Positions 7,519 to 16,785 of a DNA stretch of 64,000 nucleotides are shown here, piece by piece. The notes below the pieces were generated by a model. The model had not been told where the DNA came from. It worked only from the letters and a program-made list of their open reading frames with translations, and did no database searches. The stretch is from positions 1 to 64,000 of the forward strand of contig CAZJMK010000003.1 of NCBI GenBank assembly GCA_964547135.1, in the 5' to 3' direction. The DNA comes from JAJXSS01 sp964547135 (GTDB lineage Bacteria > Planctomycetota > Phycisphaerae > Phycisphaerales > Phycisphaeraceae). Position 1 is the stretch's first letter; each line of letters begins with the position of its first letter. The translations under genes were made by a program, and so were the position numbers.

Positions 7519-10500
7519 ATGGCCAAGGACCCACGTTTTTATTTGGAATCAGGCACGCAACTGTTCACCGGCAGCGAACTGCTGGTGAAAGGCGCTCTCG
7601 AAACCGAGGGCGGCGTTCACCTATTGACCGGGTACCCCGGCTCGCCCGTGGCTGGTTTTTTCGACGCCCTGGAAACCATCGCCCCCCTGCTCAACGAACG
7701 CGGCATCGTCGCCAAAATCGCCAACAATGAGGCGCTGTCGGTGGCCATGGTCAACGGGGCGCAAATGGCCGGTTGCCGTGCGATCACCTGTTTCAAGTCC
7801 GTCGGCCTGCATGTGGCGTCCGATGCGCTGGCATTGGGTGTACTGGCAGGCACACGTGATGATTCAGGGGCGATCATCGTGGTCGGCGATGACCCCTGGA
7901 GCGATTCGACCCAAGTGCCTGCTGACTCACGTTACCTGGCGGAGCATGTTCGGCTGCCGATCATCGAGCCGAGCAGCCCGCAGGAAGTGAAAGACTGGAT
8001 ACCCCTGGCGTTCAAACTCGGACAGGCGGGGCGCATTTACATCGGGTACTCAATGACCACCCTGCTGGCTGACGGCGGAGGGACGGTCACCTGTTACGAA
8101 AATCATTACCCGGAGGTCAATGAGCACCAGCGACGGTCGCTTTCGTATGAAAAGGATATTGAGCCGACGTTGGAACAGACGGTGCTGCTTCCGCCGCGCA
8201 CCTGGCAGCGCGAACTGGGGTTGGAAGAGCGACTTAATGCGGTGAAGGCTGAGGCTCGCAAACTGGGCATCAACCGCATACTGCATCGACCGCAAAAAGG
8301 TGAAGTGGTGCCCTTGGGTTTTGTCACGGCAGGCAGTGCGCATGCGTACCTGATTCACGCCCTGAATGAACTGGGTTTGTCAGGTCGGCTGCCGATATTG
8401 AAGCTGGGCATGTACTACCCGCTGGACGAGCAGATTGTCACCGAATTCGCCAGGCACTGTCAGCAGATCATTGTCATCGAGGAACGACGCGGTTTTGTCG
8501 AACGGCAAATACTCGAAGCATTGGCACCGTTGCGACAGGCTGGTGAATTGGAAACGCAGGTGTTCGGCAAACAATTCCCCAAACCGCACCCGGGCATACC
8601 CGCCACGCGGGGGTTGAATCCGTCGATATTGATTGAACGATTGGTGCCGGTGTTGCGTGAACATGCGACGCTGCCCAGTGAGCTGACCAACGGCAGGCTG
8701 ACCAACGAACTGCAACGCATTCAAAGCACCGCTGAGTTTGAGGTGCAGATACCCACGCGCTCGCCGACCTTCTGCCCCGGTTGCCCGCATCGTGATTCGT
8801 CGAGCGTGCTGCTGGAATTACGTCGTGATTTGCGTGACCCGCAGTACATGCTGGATCGGCACAAACGCAAACCGGTGGACCTGGTCTGTCACGGGGACAC
8901 CGGCTGCTACACGATGCTGATGTTTGAACCGACCAAGCCGCTGATGCACAACTATTCGGGCATGGGGCTGGGCGGCGGTACGGGCAGCGGCATCGACCCG
9001 TTCATCGATAACAAGCAACTGGTGTTCATGGGCGATGGCACGTTCTTTCATTCGGGTCAGGTGGCCATCAGCCATTCGATTCAGACCGGGCAGGACATCA
9101 CGTACATCATTCTGGAAAACAAGACCACCGCGATGACCGGACATCAGCCTCATGCGGGGCTGGATTTGGACCTGCGGGGCAACCCGATGGTGGCGCAGGA
9201 CATTCAACGCATTGTTGAAGGGATGATACCCAAGGCGTTGGCCAAGGACGTGCGTATCGTGCGCATCAACCCGGCGGAGCGTGATCGCTATCGCAAGTTG
9301 ATGGAGGAAACGTTATTGGCCGATGGCGTGAAAATCGTCATTGCGGACAAGGAATGCGGCATCACGTACCATCGGCGGGTGCGCAGCGAGGAACGCGAAA
9401 CGTTGCGGGATCATGGTTACCTGCCGCGTAAGACGCACATGAACGTGGCGACGGAGGTGTGCGAGTATTGCCTGGAATGCACCAACCAGACCGGCTGCCC
9501 GGGTTTGACGATCACCGATACCGACTACGGCCCGAAAGTGCAGACCGATTTGTCATGGTGCGTCAATGATGGCGCCTGTCAGCGGATTCATGCCTGCCCG
9601 TCATTTGAGGAAGTGACGATTGTGCGCAAGCAGGCGCCGCGGGCGGGGGATGAGTTTGTCAATTTGTCGGACCTGCCGGAGGCGACGGCCCCGATTCACG
9701 CCAATCAGGACACCTGGCGCTGCTACTTGGCCGGGGTGGGCGGCATGGGCATCGGTGTGGCGACGGCGATACTGTGCCAGGCAGGGCAGGAAATGGGCTA
9801 CGCGGTGCAGTTCTTTGATAAAAAAGGACTGGCGGTACGCAACGGCGGAGTGTATTCGCAGATTGTGTTCAACCGGTTGGCAGCGAATGTTGATTCCGGT
9901 GCTGACAAAACCGAAATTCGAAATTCAAAATTCGAAATTCAGACGACGCCCATGGTGCCCTACGGCAAGGCGGACCTGCTGTTGGGGGTTGATTTACTGG
10001 AATCGGTGCGGGCCATCGACCCGCAACACCCCTACCGCGTGGCTTCGCCGCAGCGCACGGCAACGGTGGTGAACACCGCCAAAACGCCGACGATCATGAC
10101 GCTGATGGGACGCGATGATTTTTCGGTGGACGACCTGGAACAGACGCTGCGTCGCTACACGCAGGAACAGAATTACTTCGGGTTCAATGTCGGCGATTTG
10201 TGTCAGCGGATTTTGGATACCAAGTTGTACGCCAACATCATGATGCTGGGCATTGCGTACCAGAAGGGTTACCTGCCGCTGAAACTGGAGGCGATTGAAA
10301 AGGCGATTCGGACGATCGTGCGGCAGGACACGCAACGCAACCTGCGCGCCTTTACCATCGGACGCAAAATCGCTGTGCGACCCGACCTTTTCGTGGTGGA
10401 ATTGCAACACGAATACGAAACCGCACGACAGGCGTTTCGACGCAAGGTCAACCTGGTGCGGGCACAGGTCGGCAACACTCGGCGGGGCAAGCGATTGACC

Positions 10501-11259
10501 AAACAGTTTCGTGTGCTGCTCAAACAGACGTTCCGCCAAACGCAGGGGCTGAAGGTCGATGATCAACTGGTGCGCGATGTGATCATTCGTGCCTACGACT
10601 GCTGGCTGTGGGGCGGCATCGGGTATGCACAGCGCTATTGCGATCAACTGGTGAAAATTTTTCAGAAAGATGACCCTGCTTACGGGTATCAGATCACCCG
10701 TGCAGCGGTGTGGAACCTGGCCAAGGTGATGCTGATCAAGGATGAGGTTTACGTTTCCGCCCTGCTCACCAACCCGGAAAAGTACAAGCGCGATCGAAGG
10801 CGATTCAACGTCAACCCGGCCAACGGCGACCGCATTTTGTACAAGCATTACAACCGACCCGAATTCACGATTTTCGGGCAGCGCATCCGTTTTCAGTGGA
10901 AGAGCAGTGATTGGCAGTTGCGCCTGATGGCGCGCATGGGTGTGTTGCGTGGGCTGCTGCCCGGCTGGCATCAGCGCGAGCGCGCTTTCCGTGACTGGTA
11001 TGAAACCTTGCTGACGCGCTTTGAACCGCAGAACGCATCGGACCCGCGCAGCTACCGCAAGTGGCTGGCGATTCTGCAAACCCCCGCAAGCGTGACCGGG
11101 TATCGTGAAGTGCGGTATCCGAAAATGGAGGCGGCGCAGAAACAGGTGGAGCGTTATTTGCAGATGCCCCCGGAAGCGTTCGAATCAGCGTCGGCAGGTG
11201 TGCAGGTGACGCCGCATGAACAGGGGCTGCGTTTGCCGGTGGTCGGCGGCAGGGTGTGA
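7519..11259 (+). CDS. Indolepyruvate:ferredoxin oxidoreductase, fused subunits
   Basis: A 1246-residue single-chain 2-oxoacid (arylpyruvate) oxidoreductase that decarboxylates indolepyruvate-type acids to acyl-CoA and reduces ferredoxin. Order of parts: pyrimidine-binding domain (TGYPGSPVAGFFDALE about 37-52), TPP-binding domain (GDGTFFHSGQVAISHS near 505; ENKTTAMTGHQPHAG), a cysteine-rich ferredoxin-like section (CEYCLECTNQTGCPG ... CVNDGACQRIHACP, about 650-695), the gamma/beta domain (GVGGMGIGVATAI, about 740) and a long C-terminal DUF6537-like region from about 950. The domain order matches single-chain bacterial homologues. An unusual insertion (EIRNSKFEI, near residue 800) is encoded by a dispersed DNA repeat (9911-9940). 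No clear Shine-Dalgarno sequence; the start rests on frame and homology. Confidence 0.9.
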   Translation: MAKDPRFYLESGTQLFTGSELLVKGALETEGGVHLLTGYPGSPVAGFFDALETIAPLLNERGIVAKIANNEALSVAMVNGAQMAGCRAITCFKSVGLHVASDALALGVLAGTRDDSGAIIVVGDDPWSDSTQVPADSRYLAEHVRLPIIEPSSPQEVKDWIPLAFKLGQAGRIYIGYSMTTLLADGGGTVTCYENHYPEVNEHQRRSLSYEKDIEPTLEQTVLLPPRTWQRELGLEERLNAVKAEARKLGINRILHRPQKGEVVPLGFVTAGSAHAYLIHALNELGLSGRLPILKLGMYYPLDEQIVTEFARHCQQIIVIEERRGFVERQILEALAPLRQAGELETQVFGKQFPKPHPGIPATRGLNPSILIERLVPVLREHATLPSELTNGRLTNELQRIQSTAEFEVQIPTRSPTFCPGCPHRDSSSVLLELRRDLRDPQYMLDRHKRKPVDLVCHGDTGCYTMLMFEPTKPLMHNYSGMGLGGGTGSGIDPFIDNKQLVFMGDGTFFHSGQVAISHSIQTGQDITYIILENKTTAMTGHQPHAGLDLDLRGNPMVAQDIQRIVEGMIPKALAKDVRIVRINPAERDRYRKLMEETLLADGVKIVIADKECGITYHRRVRSEERETLRDHGYLPRKTHMNVATEVCEYCLECTNQTGCPGLTITDTDYGPKVQTDLSWCVNDGACQRIHACPSFEEVTIVRKQAPRAGDEFVNLSDLPEATAPIHANQDTWRCYLAGVGGMGIGVATAILCQAGQEMGYAVQFFDKKGLAVRNGGVYSQIVFNRLAANVDSGADKTEIRNSKFEIQTTPMVPYGKADLLLGVDLLESVRAIDPQHPYRVASPQRTATVVNTAKTPTIMTLMGRDDFSVDDLEQTLRRYTQEQNYFGFNVGDLCQRILDTKLYANIMMLGIAYQKGYLPLKLEAIEKAIRTIVRQDTQRNLRAFTIGRKIAVRPDLFVVELQHEYETARQAFRRKVNLVRAQVGNTRRGKRLTKQFRVLLKQTFRQTQGLKVDDQLVRDVIIRAYDCWLWGGIGYAQRYCDQLVKIFQKDDPAYGYQITRAAVWNLAKVMLIKDEVYVSALLTNPEKYKRDRRRFNVNPANGDRILYKHYNRPEFTIFGQRIRFQWKSSDWQLRLMARMGVLRGLLPGWHQRERAFRDWYETLLTRFEPQNASDPRSYRKWLAILQTPASVTGYREVRYPKMEAAQKQVERYLQMPPEAFESASAGVQVTPHEQGLRLPVVGGRV
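9911..9940 (+). repeat. Dispersed repeat translated in frame
   Basis: Thirty bases made of GAAATTCGAAATTC-type units lie inside the oxidoreductase gene and are read as TEIRNSKFEI. Similar AT-rich units occur between genes at about 16824-16842, 25600-25650 and 59713-59743. The base composition is unlike the GC-rich codons around it, and the length keeps the frame. It sits at the boundary before a conserved segment (MVPYGKADLLLGVD), so it probably forms a surface loop. Confidence 0.65.
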
Positions 11260-11302
11260 AAACATGTGCTGCAAAGGCTCATGACATGCGTACAATCAAG
11301 TG

Positions 11303-11608
11303 ATGAATTCGCCGCACATTCAATTGGATCAACGGAAGTTGAAAGACTTCTGTCTGCGCTGGAACATCACCGAGCTGGCGTTGTTCGGTTCGGTGTTGCA
11401 CGATGATTTTTCAAATGAATCGGATGTCGATGTACTCGTCAGTTTTTCACCGGGAGCCACACCGGACTTTTTTGAATTGCATACGATGAACGAGGAATTG
11501 TCGGCAATAATGAACGGGCGAAAGGTGGACTTGGTGACGCGTAAATACCTCAGCCCGCGCATCGCCAGCCGGGTTCTCGCGGAGTTGCAGGTGCAATATG
11601 CAGCATGA
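11303..11608 (+). CDS. MNT-type nucleotidyltransferase
   Basis: A 101-residue minimal nucleotidyltransferase of the polymerase-beta superfamily. It has the signature FGSVLHDDFSNESDVDVLVSF, i.e. GS followed by SDxDxLV, with the two catalytic aspartates, and a later acidic/basic strand KVDLVTR. In toxin-antitoxin pairs such MntA proteins AMPylate and neutralise a HEPN RNase. Here no HEPN gene follows; only a dispersed repeat and an unrelated synthase do. It may be an orphan or a remnant of a module. The GTG at 11300 is an alternative start three bases upstream. Confidence 0.82.
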   Translation: MNSPHIQLDQRKLKDFCLRWNITELALFGSVLHDDFSNESDVDVLVSFSPGATPDFFELHTMNEELSAIMNGRKVDLVTRKYLSPRIASRVLAELQVQYAA

Positions 11609-11622
11609 TGATCATGTTTAAT

Positions 11623-11755
11623 CCCCCTCTCCCTCCGGGAGAGGGTGGCCGAGTCCGTGAGGCCGGGTGAGGGCGTGCCAATAATATTGTTTGCTATACG
11701 CAAGTGCGAAAATGACAGACGCCCTCACCCTAACCCTCTCCCGGAGGGAGAGGGG
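11623..11755. repeat. CCCTCTCCC-type long inverted repeat
   Basis: The arms begin CCCCCTCTCCCTCCGGGAG and end CCCGGAGGGAGAGGGG, each with an inner hairpin, joined by a short AT-rich loop. The two arms also share GGGTGAGGGCG / CGCCCTCACCC. Related copies lie at about 25258-25290, 30871-31022, 46300-46433 and 59364-59425. Non-coding and probably a non-autonomous element. Confidence 0.7.
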
Positions 11756-11823
11756 ACAGAGCACTGCCTGTTGAGAACCATTGAATATCGCAAATTGACC
11801 TATTCCATCAGAGGAGGCCGATC

Positions 11824-12882
11824 ATGACCGACCGTAAACAATTGCTCCGTCAACCGATTCAACATATCGACATCAAGGCGCACAATGTGGTGTCGATGGT
11901 GAGTGCGATGGGGTCGATGGCGTATTCCAGCCGTGATCTGGCAAGGGCGGCGGACATTTACGACCGCATGTTGCGCGATCGTGACTGCGGGGTCATTCTC
12001 TGTCTGGCCGGGTCGCTGGTGAGCGCGGGGTTGAAACAGGTGTTTGTCGATCTGATTCGCAATCACATGGTCGATGCCATCGTCAGCACGGGCGCGAACA
12101 TCGTCGATCAGGATTTTTTTGAAGGGTTGGGGTTCAAACACTACATCGCCCCTGAACAGTATCGATCGGGCATGTTCGATGGTGAACTGCGCGACCTGCA
12201 CATCGACCGTATTTACGACACGTTTATTGATGAAGATGAACTGCGAATTTGTGACGACATCATGCGGCAGATTGCGGATTCACTGGAACCGCGCCCCTAC
12301 TCAAGCCGTGAGTTTGTTCATGCGATGGGTGCGTGGTTGAAAAAGCAGAACAAGGGCGTGCCCACGATGGTTGAATCGGCGTATGAGTGCGGGGTGCCGA
12401 TTTTCTGCCCGGCGTTTTCGGATTGCTCGGCGGGCTTCGGTTTGGTGGCCCATCAACATGCCCGCACCAGCACGGGGCAGCCGATGATGAGCCTTGACTC
12501 GGCCCGTGATTTTTATGAACTCACACAGATCAAAATCAAAAACCCGGTGACGGGGATTTTCATGATCGGCGGAGGTGTGCCCAAAAACTTCACGCAGGAC
12601 ATCGTCGTCGCAGCCGACGTGCTGGGCCACGATGCCCCGATGCACAAGTACGCGATTCAGGTGACGGTGGCGGATGTGCGCGACGGGGCGCTTTCGAGTT
12701 CGACCCTCAAGGAAGCGTCGAGCTGGGGCAAGGTCGATACGGCTTACGAACAGATGGTTTACAGCGAAGCGACGCTGGCGATGCCGCTGATTGCCGGTTA
12801 CGCCTGGCATCGCGGCGGGTGGAAAGAACGACAAGGCAAACAGTTTGCACGGCTTTTTGAAAATGCCCTGGCGGGAAAATAG
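11824..12882 (+). CDS. Deoxyhypusine synthase-like protein
   Basis: A 352-residue NAD-dependent enzyme of the deoxyhypusine/homospermidine synthase fold. The family signature SSWGKVDTAYEQMVYSEATL near the C-terminus carries the lysine that forms the enzyme-imine intermediate in eukaryotic deoxyhypusine synthase; STGANIVDQDFFEGLGF and GGGVPKNFTQD fit the NAD-binding region. Bacteria lack hypusinated eIF5A, so bacterial members are thought to act on free polyamines, e.g. homospermidine formation from spermidine and putrescine. The start is well supported by AGAGGAGG 6 bases before the ATG. It has no other polyamine genes beside it. A 7-bp hairpin (12886-12904) without a T-run follows the stop. 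Confidence 0.85.
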   Translation: MTDRKQLLRQPIQHIDIKAHNVVSMVSAMGSMAYSSRDLARAADIYDRMLRDRDCGVILCLAGSLVSAGLKQVFVDLIRNHMVDAIVSTGANIVDQDFFEGLGFKHYIAPEQYRSGMFDGELRDLHIDRIYDTFIDEDELRICDDIMRQIADSLEPRPYSSREFVHAMGAWLKKQNKGVPTMVESAYECGVPIFCPAFSDCSAGFGLVAHQHARTSTGQPMMSLDSARDFYELTQIKIKNPVTGIFMIGGGVPKNFTQDIVVAADVLGHDAPMHKYAIQVTVADVRDGALSSSTLKEASSWGKVDTAYEQMVYSEATLAMPLIAGYAWHRGGWKERQGKQFARLFENALAGK

Positions 12883-12980
12883 TGGGGCCCATCGGCAATG
12901 GGCCACGATGACACGAAGAACACGAAGCAAGAAGTGGCCGAGTGATATTACATTTTGCTGTTGATTGAATCGCACACGTG

Positions 12981-13056
12981 TCTTTGTGGCCCAGCCGCCC
13001 CCGGCTGGGTGAACCACTATGGTCGCTCACACCGCCGAGGGCGGCGGTGCCACATT
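12981..13056. repeat. Two-hairpin GC repeat cassette
   Basis: Two adjacent perfect hairpins, CCCAGCCG...CGGCTGGG (12990-13009) and ACCGCCGAGGGCGGCGGT (13031-13048), followed by GCCACAT. The same cassette occurs in various arrangements at 18278-18435, 28623-28800, 34698-34768 and 36653-36721. In this gap (12883-13157) no gene was seen. Confidence 0.7.
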
Positions 13057-13157
13057 AAAACTCACAGCATCCGCCAGAACGGGACGCAGTGTGGCACTCG
13101 GCAAGCCTGAATACCCGTAGAACCTGCTCACCACTTGGGTTAGTTGCGTTTACAATC

Positions 13158-14930
13158 ATGTTGATGTCAACCACCCTGCGATTCGCACTGGCACAGATCA
13201 ACCCGACGGTGGGTGATATAGCCGGCAACAGCCGACGGATTGCCCGCGCCATCACACAGGCACAAGCTGAAAAAGCACAGTTGGTGGTGTTCCCGGAACT
13301 GGCGATACTCGGTTACCCGCCCAAAGACCTATTGCTAAAACCAGCGGTGATCGATGAGTGTGTTGAAGCCGTCGAGCAACTCGCCCGGCAGTGCGGTGAC
13401 ATCGCGGCATTGATCGGCTACCCCTGCTGGTCGGACGACGGGCAGAAGGGGCGACCGTTGTACAACGCTGCGGCTTTTTGTCAGCACGGACGCATCGAGC
13501 GGCGACATGTGAAAAGTTTGCTGCCGACGTATGACGTGTTCGATGAGCAGAGGTACTTTGAACCTGGGCCGAGGGTGGACATACTGACGTTTGAGGGGGT
13601 TCGGCTGGGCGTGAGCATCTGCGAAGATTTATGGAACGACCCGAACGTGCTGGGGCGTTCGCTGTATCACGAAGACCCGATTGCGGAACTGGCGGAAAAA
13701 GGGGCACAGGTTTTCATCAACTGCTCGGCTTCGCCGTTTGTGGTGGGCAAGCATGACCTGCGTCGCCGACTGTTTGCCAATGCGGCTCGTACGCATCAGT
13801 TGCCATTGTTGTATTGCAATCAGGTCGGGGGCAACGATGAACTGGTGTTCGATGGCAATTCATGTGCGGTTGATGCGGCGGGGCATGTAATTGCACAGGC
13901 ACGCGATTTTGAGGAAGACCTGTTGATGGTGGATGTGCCGATCGACGCTGCAGGTGCAAGTCGAGCACCCGTCAGCACGTCACAGGGCGCAACCAGTGGC
14001 AACATCAACCGAAAACAGCATCACAAAACGGGCATCGAATCGGTGTATCACGCCCTGGTGCTGGGTTTGCGCGATTATGTGCGCAAATGCGGGTTCAAGT
14101 CGATTGTGCTGGGGTTGTCAGGCGGCATTGACTCGGCATTGACCGCTGCATTGTGTGTCGCGGCGATCGGCAGTGAAAATGTACACGGGGTGGCAATGCC
14201 CTCGCGTTTCAGTTCGGAACATTCGATAGCCGATGCGCGGGAAGTGGCACAGCGTTTGAAGATGAAGTTTTCCATCATCGGCATCAGCGACATGCACGAG
14301 GCCTTTGAACGCAACCTCACGCCCCACTTTGCCGGCAAAGCCCCCGATACGACGGAAGAAAATATTCAGGCACGCATTCGCGGTGTGACCATGATGGCCT
14401 TGTCCAACAAGTTCGGTTCATTGCTGGTCACCACCGGCAACAAAAGCGAACTGGCGGTGGGCTACTGCACGCTATACGGCGACATGTGCGGCGGACTGGC
14501 GGTCATCAGCGATGTACCCAAAACCATGGTGTGGGACCTGTCACGCTGGATCAATACCCCGGCCTGCCCGCTGCATCAACAATTCGGCGGCGCAGTCATT
14601 CCCGAAAATTCGATCAGCAAAGTACCCAGTGCCGAGTTGCGCCCCAATCAGACGGATCAGGACTCGCTGCCTGCGTATGAGGTGCTGGACCAGATTGTGG
14701 AGCGATACGTCGAGCAGGAAAAATCAGCGCCGCAGATTGTCAAGGAATTGCCCGGCGTGGAGCAGCAGGTGATTCTGCGCGTGATCAAGCTGATCGATGG
14801 CAATGAATACAAACGCAAACAGGCGGCCCCGGGCATCAAGGTGACGGGGCGGGCTTTTGGTTTCGGCAGACGGATGCCGATTGCGCAAAGGTATGATTCG
14901 ACGAAATCACTGCAACACAAACATACGTGA
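13158..14930 (+). CDS. nadE: Glutamine-hydrolysing NAD+ synthetase
   Basis: Catalyses the last step of NAD biosynthesis: deamido-NAD + ATP + glutamine to NAD. About 590 residues with two domains. The N-terminal nitrilase-like glutaminase shows the Glu-Lys-Cys triad context (FPELAILGYPPKD, RRHVKSLLPTYDVFDEQRYF, SICEDLWND); the C-terminal synthetase has the PP-loop SGGIDSALTAAL and the NKSELAVGY region. The length is normal for the fused form. The frame is open back to 13089, but ATG at 13158 (or 13164) matches the usual N-terminus shortly before TLRFALAQINPTVGDI. No strong ribosome binding site. Confidence 0.95.
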   Translation: MLMSTTLRFALAQINPTVGDIAGNSRRIARAITQAQAEKAQLVVFPELAILGYPPKDLLLKPAVIDECVEAVEQLARQCGDIAALIGYPCWSDDGQKGRPLYNAAAFCQHGRIERRHVKSLLPTYDVFDEQRYFEPGPRVDILTFEGVRLGVSICEDLWNDPNVLGRSLYHEDPIAELAEKGAQVFINCSASPFVVGKHDLRRRLFANAARTHQLPLLYCNQVGGNDELVFDGNSCAVDAAGHVIAQARDFEEDLLMVDVPIDAAGASRAPVSTSQGATSGNINRKQHHKTGIESVYHALVLGLRDYVRKCGFKSIVLGLSGGIDSALTAALCVAAIGSENVHGVAMPSRFSSEHSIADAREVAQRLKMKFSIIGISDMHEAFERNLTPHFAGKAPDTTEENIQARIRGVTMMALSNKFGSLLVTTGNKSELAVGYCTLYGDMCGGLAVISDVPKTMVWDLSRWINTPACPLHQQFGGAVIPENSISKVPSAELRPNQTDQDSLPAYEVLDQIVERYVEQEKSAPQIVKELPGVEQQVILRVIKLIDGNEYKRKQAAPGIKVTGRAFGFGRRMPIAQRYDSTKSLQHKHT

Positions 14931-15012
14931 ACCAGCAGCGGAAACACGAACACCGCCATCGTTTTAATGCGTCGGCTTTTCTTTGCGTTCAACTACGGGA
15001 TATGCTTTGGCC

Positions 15013-16785
15013 ATGAGGGCAAGGGACGTTTACCGTTACGGGTTGTTTGCACTGCTGTTGTCAGTGCTGGCGGTATTTCTGGTTTGGCCGATTGTGATGA
15101 CGGTGCAGGGCGGGTTTTTTGATCCGCAGGGTAATTTCACGCTCAAATACCTGGCGAGTGTGCCCGGCGACCCGGTTTGGATGGCGGGCCTGCGTAACAG
15201 TTTATTGATCGCGACGTTCACGACGATTTTGTGTCTGCTGATCGCGCTGCCGCTGGCGATATTGTCGGCCCGATTTGATTTTTGGGGCAAGGGGTTGTTG
15301 GGCAGCCTGGTATTGGTGCCCTTGATATTGCCGCCGTTTGTGGGCGCGATTGGTATGCGGGCGATCATGGGTCGCTTCGGCGGACTCAATTCAGCTTTGA
15401 GCGAAGCGGGCGTAATTGACCCGAATCAGCCGGGCATTGATTTTTTGGGTGGCGCCTTGGGTGGTCGATTTGCAGGTGTGGTGCTGATGGAAGCGTTGCA
15501 CCTGTACCCGATTTTGTACCTCAACATCGCAGCAGCACTTGCCAACCTCGACCCGGCGTTGGAAGAGGCGGCACAAAACCTTGGCGCCAGTCGTTGGCAG
15601 CGCTTTCGCAAGGTGACGTTGCCGCTGATTTTGCCGGGGTTGTTTGCCGGTTCGACGATTGTGTTCATCTGGTCGTTCACAGAACTGGGCACGCCGCTGA
15701 TGTTCGATTTTTACACGGTGACGCCGGTGCAAATATTTTGGGGCATCAATGAAATACAGGCCAACCCGCGGTCGTATGCGCTGGTGGTGGTGATGCTGGC
15801 AGTGGCAGCCGGGTTATACCTGCTCAGCAAAGGGGTGCTCGGTGGACGTGCGTATGCGATGCAGTCACGGGCATCGATTGCCGCCCAGCCGCGCAAACTG
15901 GGCGTGGTGGGTTCATTGCTGGCAGCCGGTGCGTTTATCGTGGTGACCGGGGCAGCGGTGATGCCGCACATCGGCGTGATATTGTCATCGTTCACCGTCG
16001 ATGGCGCATGGTATCGCTCGGTGCTGCCTGCTTACTGGACGACGCAGCACTATGCCGGGGCACTGTCGCATGACCTGGCGATGAGCAGCATCCGCAACAG
16101 CCTGATTTACGCATCCCTGGCCATGGTGCTTTGCATGATCATGGGCGTGTCGATTTCGTACCTGACGGTGCGCGCCAAGGTCAGGGGCGGCTGGATACTC
16201 GACACTTTGGCGATGCTGCCCTTGGCCGTACCGGGGTTGGTCATGGCCTTTGGTTACGTGGCGATGAGCCTGCACTGGCCGTTCCCGCAACTGGCCAAGT
16301 GGTTCACCGATCAGGGCCTCGAAGGCGTCGGCTCATTGTTTGCGGTGACCGGTTCAGCCCCCGACCCATTTGCGTTTTTGATCGTGGCGTATGCGGTGCG
16401 AAGGTTGCCGTATGTGGTGCGTTCCGCGACCGCCGGGTTGGAGCAAACGTCGGTGACGCTGGAGGAAGCAGCACAGAACTTGGGGGCATCGACACTGCAC
16501 ACGCTGCGTAAAATCACCATGCCGCTGATCGCCGCCAACCTGATTGCCGGTGGCATACTGGCGTTTTCATTTGCCATGCTGGAAGTGAGCGATTCGCTGA
16601 TACTGGCCCAGCGACAGGAAGATTTTCCGATCACCAAAGCCATCTTCGAATTTTTCAATCGGCTGGGTGATGGGCCTTACATCGCCAGTGCCATGGGCGT
16701 GTGGGGCATGGTGCTGCTGACGATCACCATGGTCGGAGCCGGGCTGCTCATGGGTAAAAAGATGGGGGCGATTTTCAAGGTGTAG
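15013..16785 (+). CDS. Double-length ABC permease, iron-uptake type
   Basis: A 590-residue membrane protein made of two fused permease halves, as in FbpB/AfuB iron(III) transporters. Each half has several transmembrane segments and its own EAA loop that contacts the ATPase: EEAAQNLGASRWQRFRKVTLPL near residue 190 and EEAAQNLGASTLHTLRKITMPL near residue 485. No ATP-binding subunit or substrate-binding protein lies next to it; the neighbours are nadE and an acetyltransferase, so partners must be encoded elsewhere. The start at 15013 (MRARDVYRYG) is preferred over a TTG at 14983. The substrate is inferred from family resemblance only. Confidence 0.88.
   Translation: MRARDVYRYGLFALLLSVLAVFLVWPIVMTVQGGFFDPQGNFTLKYLASVPGDPVWMAGLRNSLLIATFTTILCLLIALPLAILSARFDFWGKGLLGSLVLVPLILPPFVGAIGMRAIMGRFGGLNSALSEAGVIDPNQPGIDFLGGALGGRFAGVVLMEALHLYPILYLNIAAALANLDPALEEAAQNLGASRWQRFRKVTLPLILPGLFAGSTIVFIWSFTELGTPLMFDFYTVTPVQIFWGINEIQANPRSYALVVVMLAVAAGLYLLSKGVLGGRAYAMQSRASIAAQPRKLGVVGSLLAAGAFIVVTGAAVMPHIGVILSSFTVDGAWYRSVLPAYWTTQHYAGALSHDLAMSSIRNSLIYASLAMVLCMIMGVSISYLTVRAKVRGGWILDTLAMLPLAVPGLVMAFGYVAMSLHWPFPQLAKWFTDQGLEGVGSLFAVTGSAPDPFAFLIVAYAVRRLPYVVRSATAGLEQTSVTLEEAAQNLGASTLHTLRKITMPLIAANLIAGGILAFSFAMLEVSDSLILAQRQEDFPITKAIFEFFNRLGDGPYIASAMGVWGMVLLTITMVGAGLLMGKKMGAIFKV

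Noticed and set aside
9994..11079. 361-codon minus-strand frame inside the oxidoreductase
   Set aside because: No family resemblance and wholly antisense to a conserved enzyme domain.
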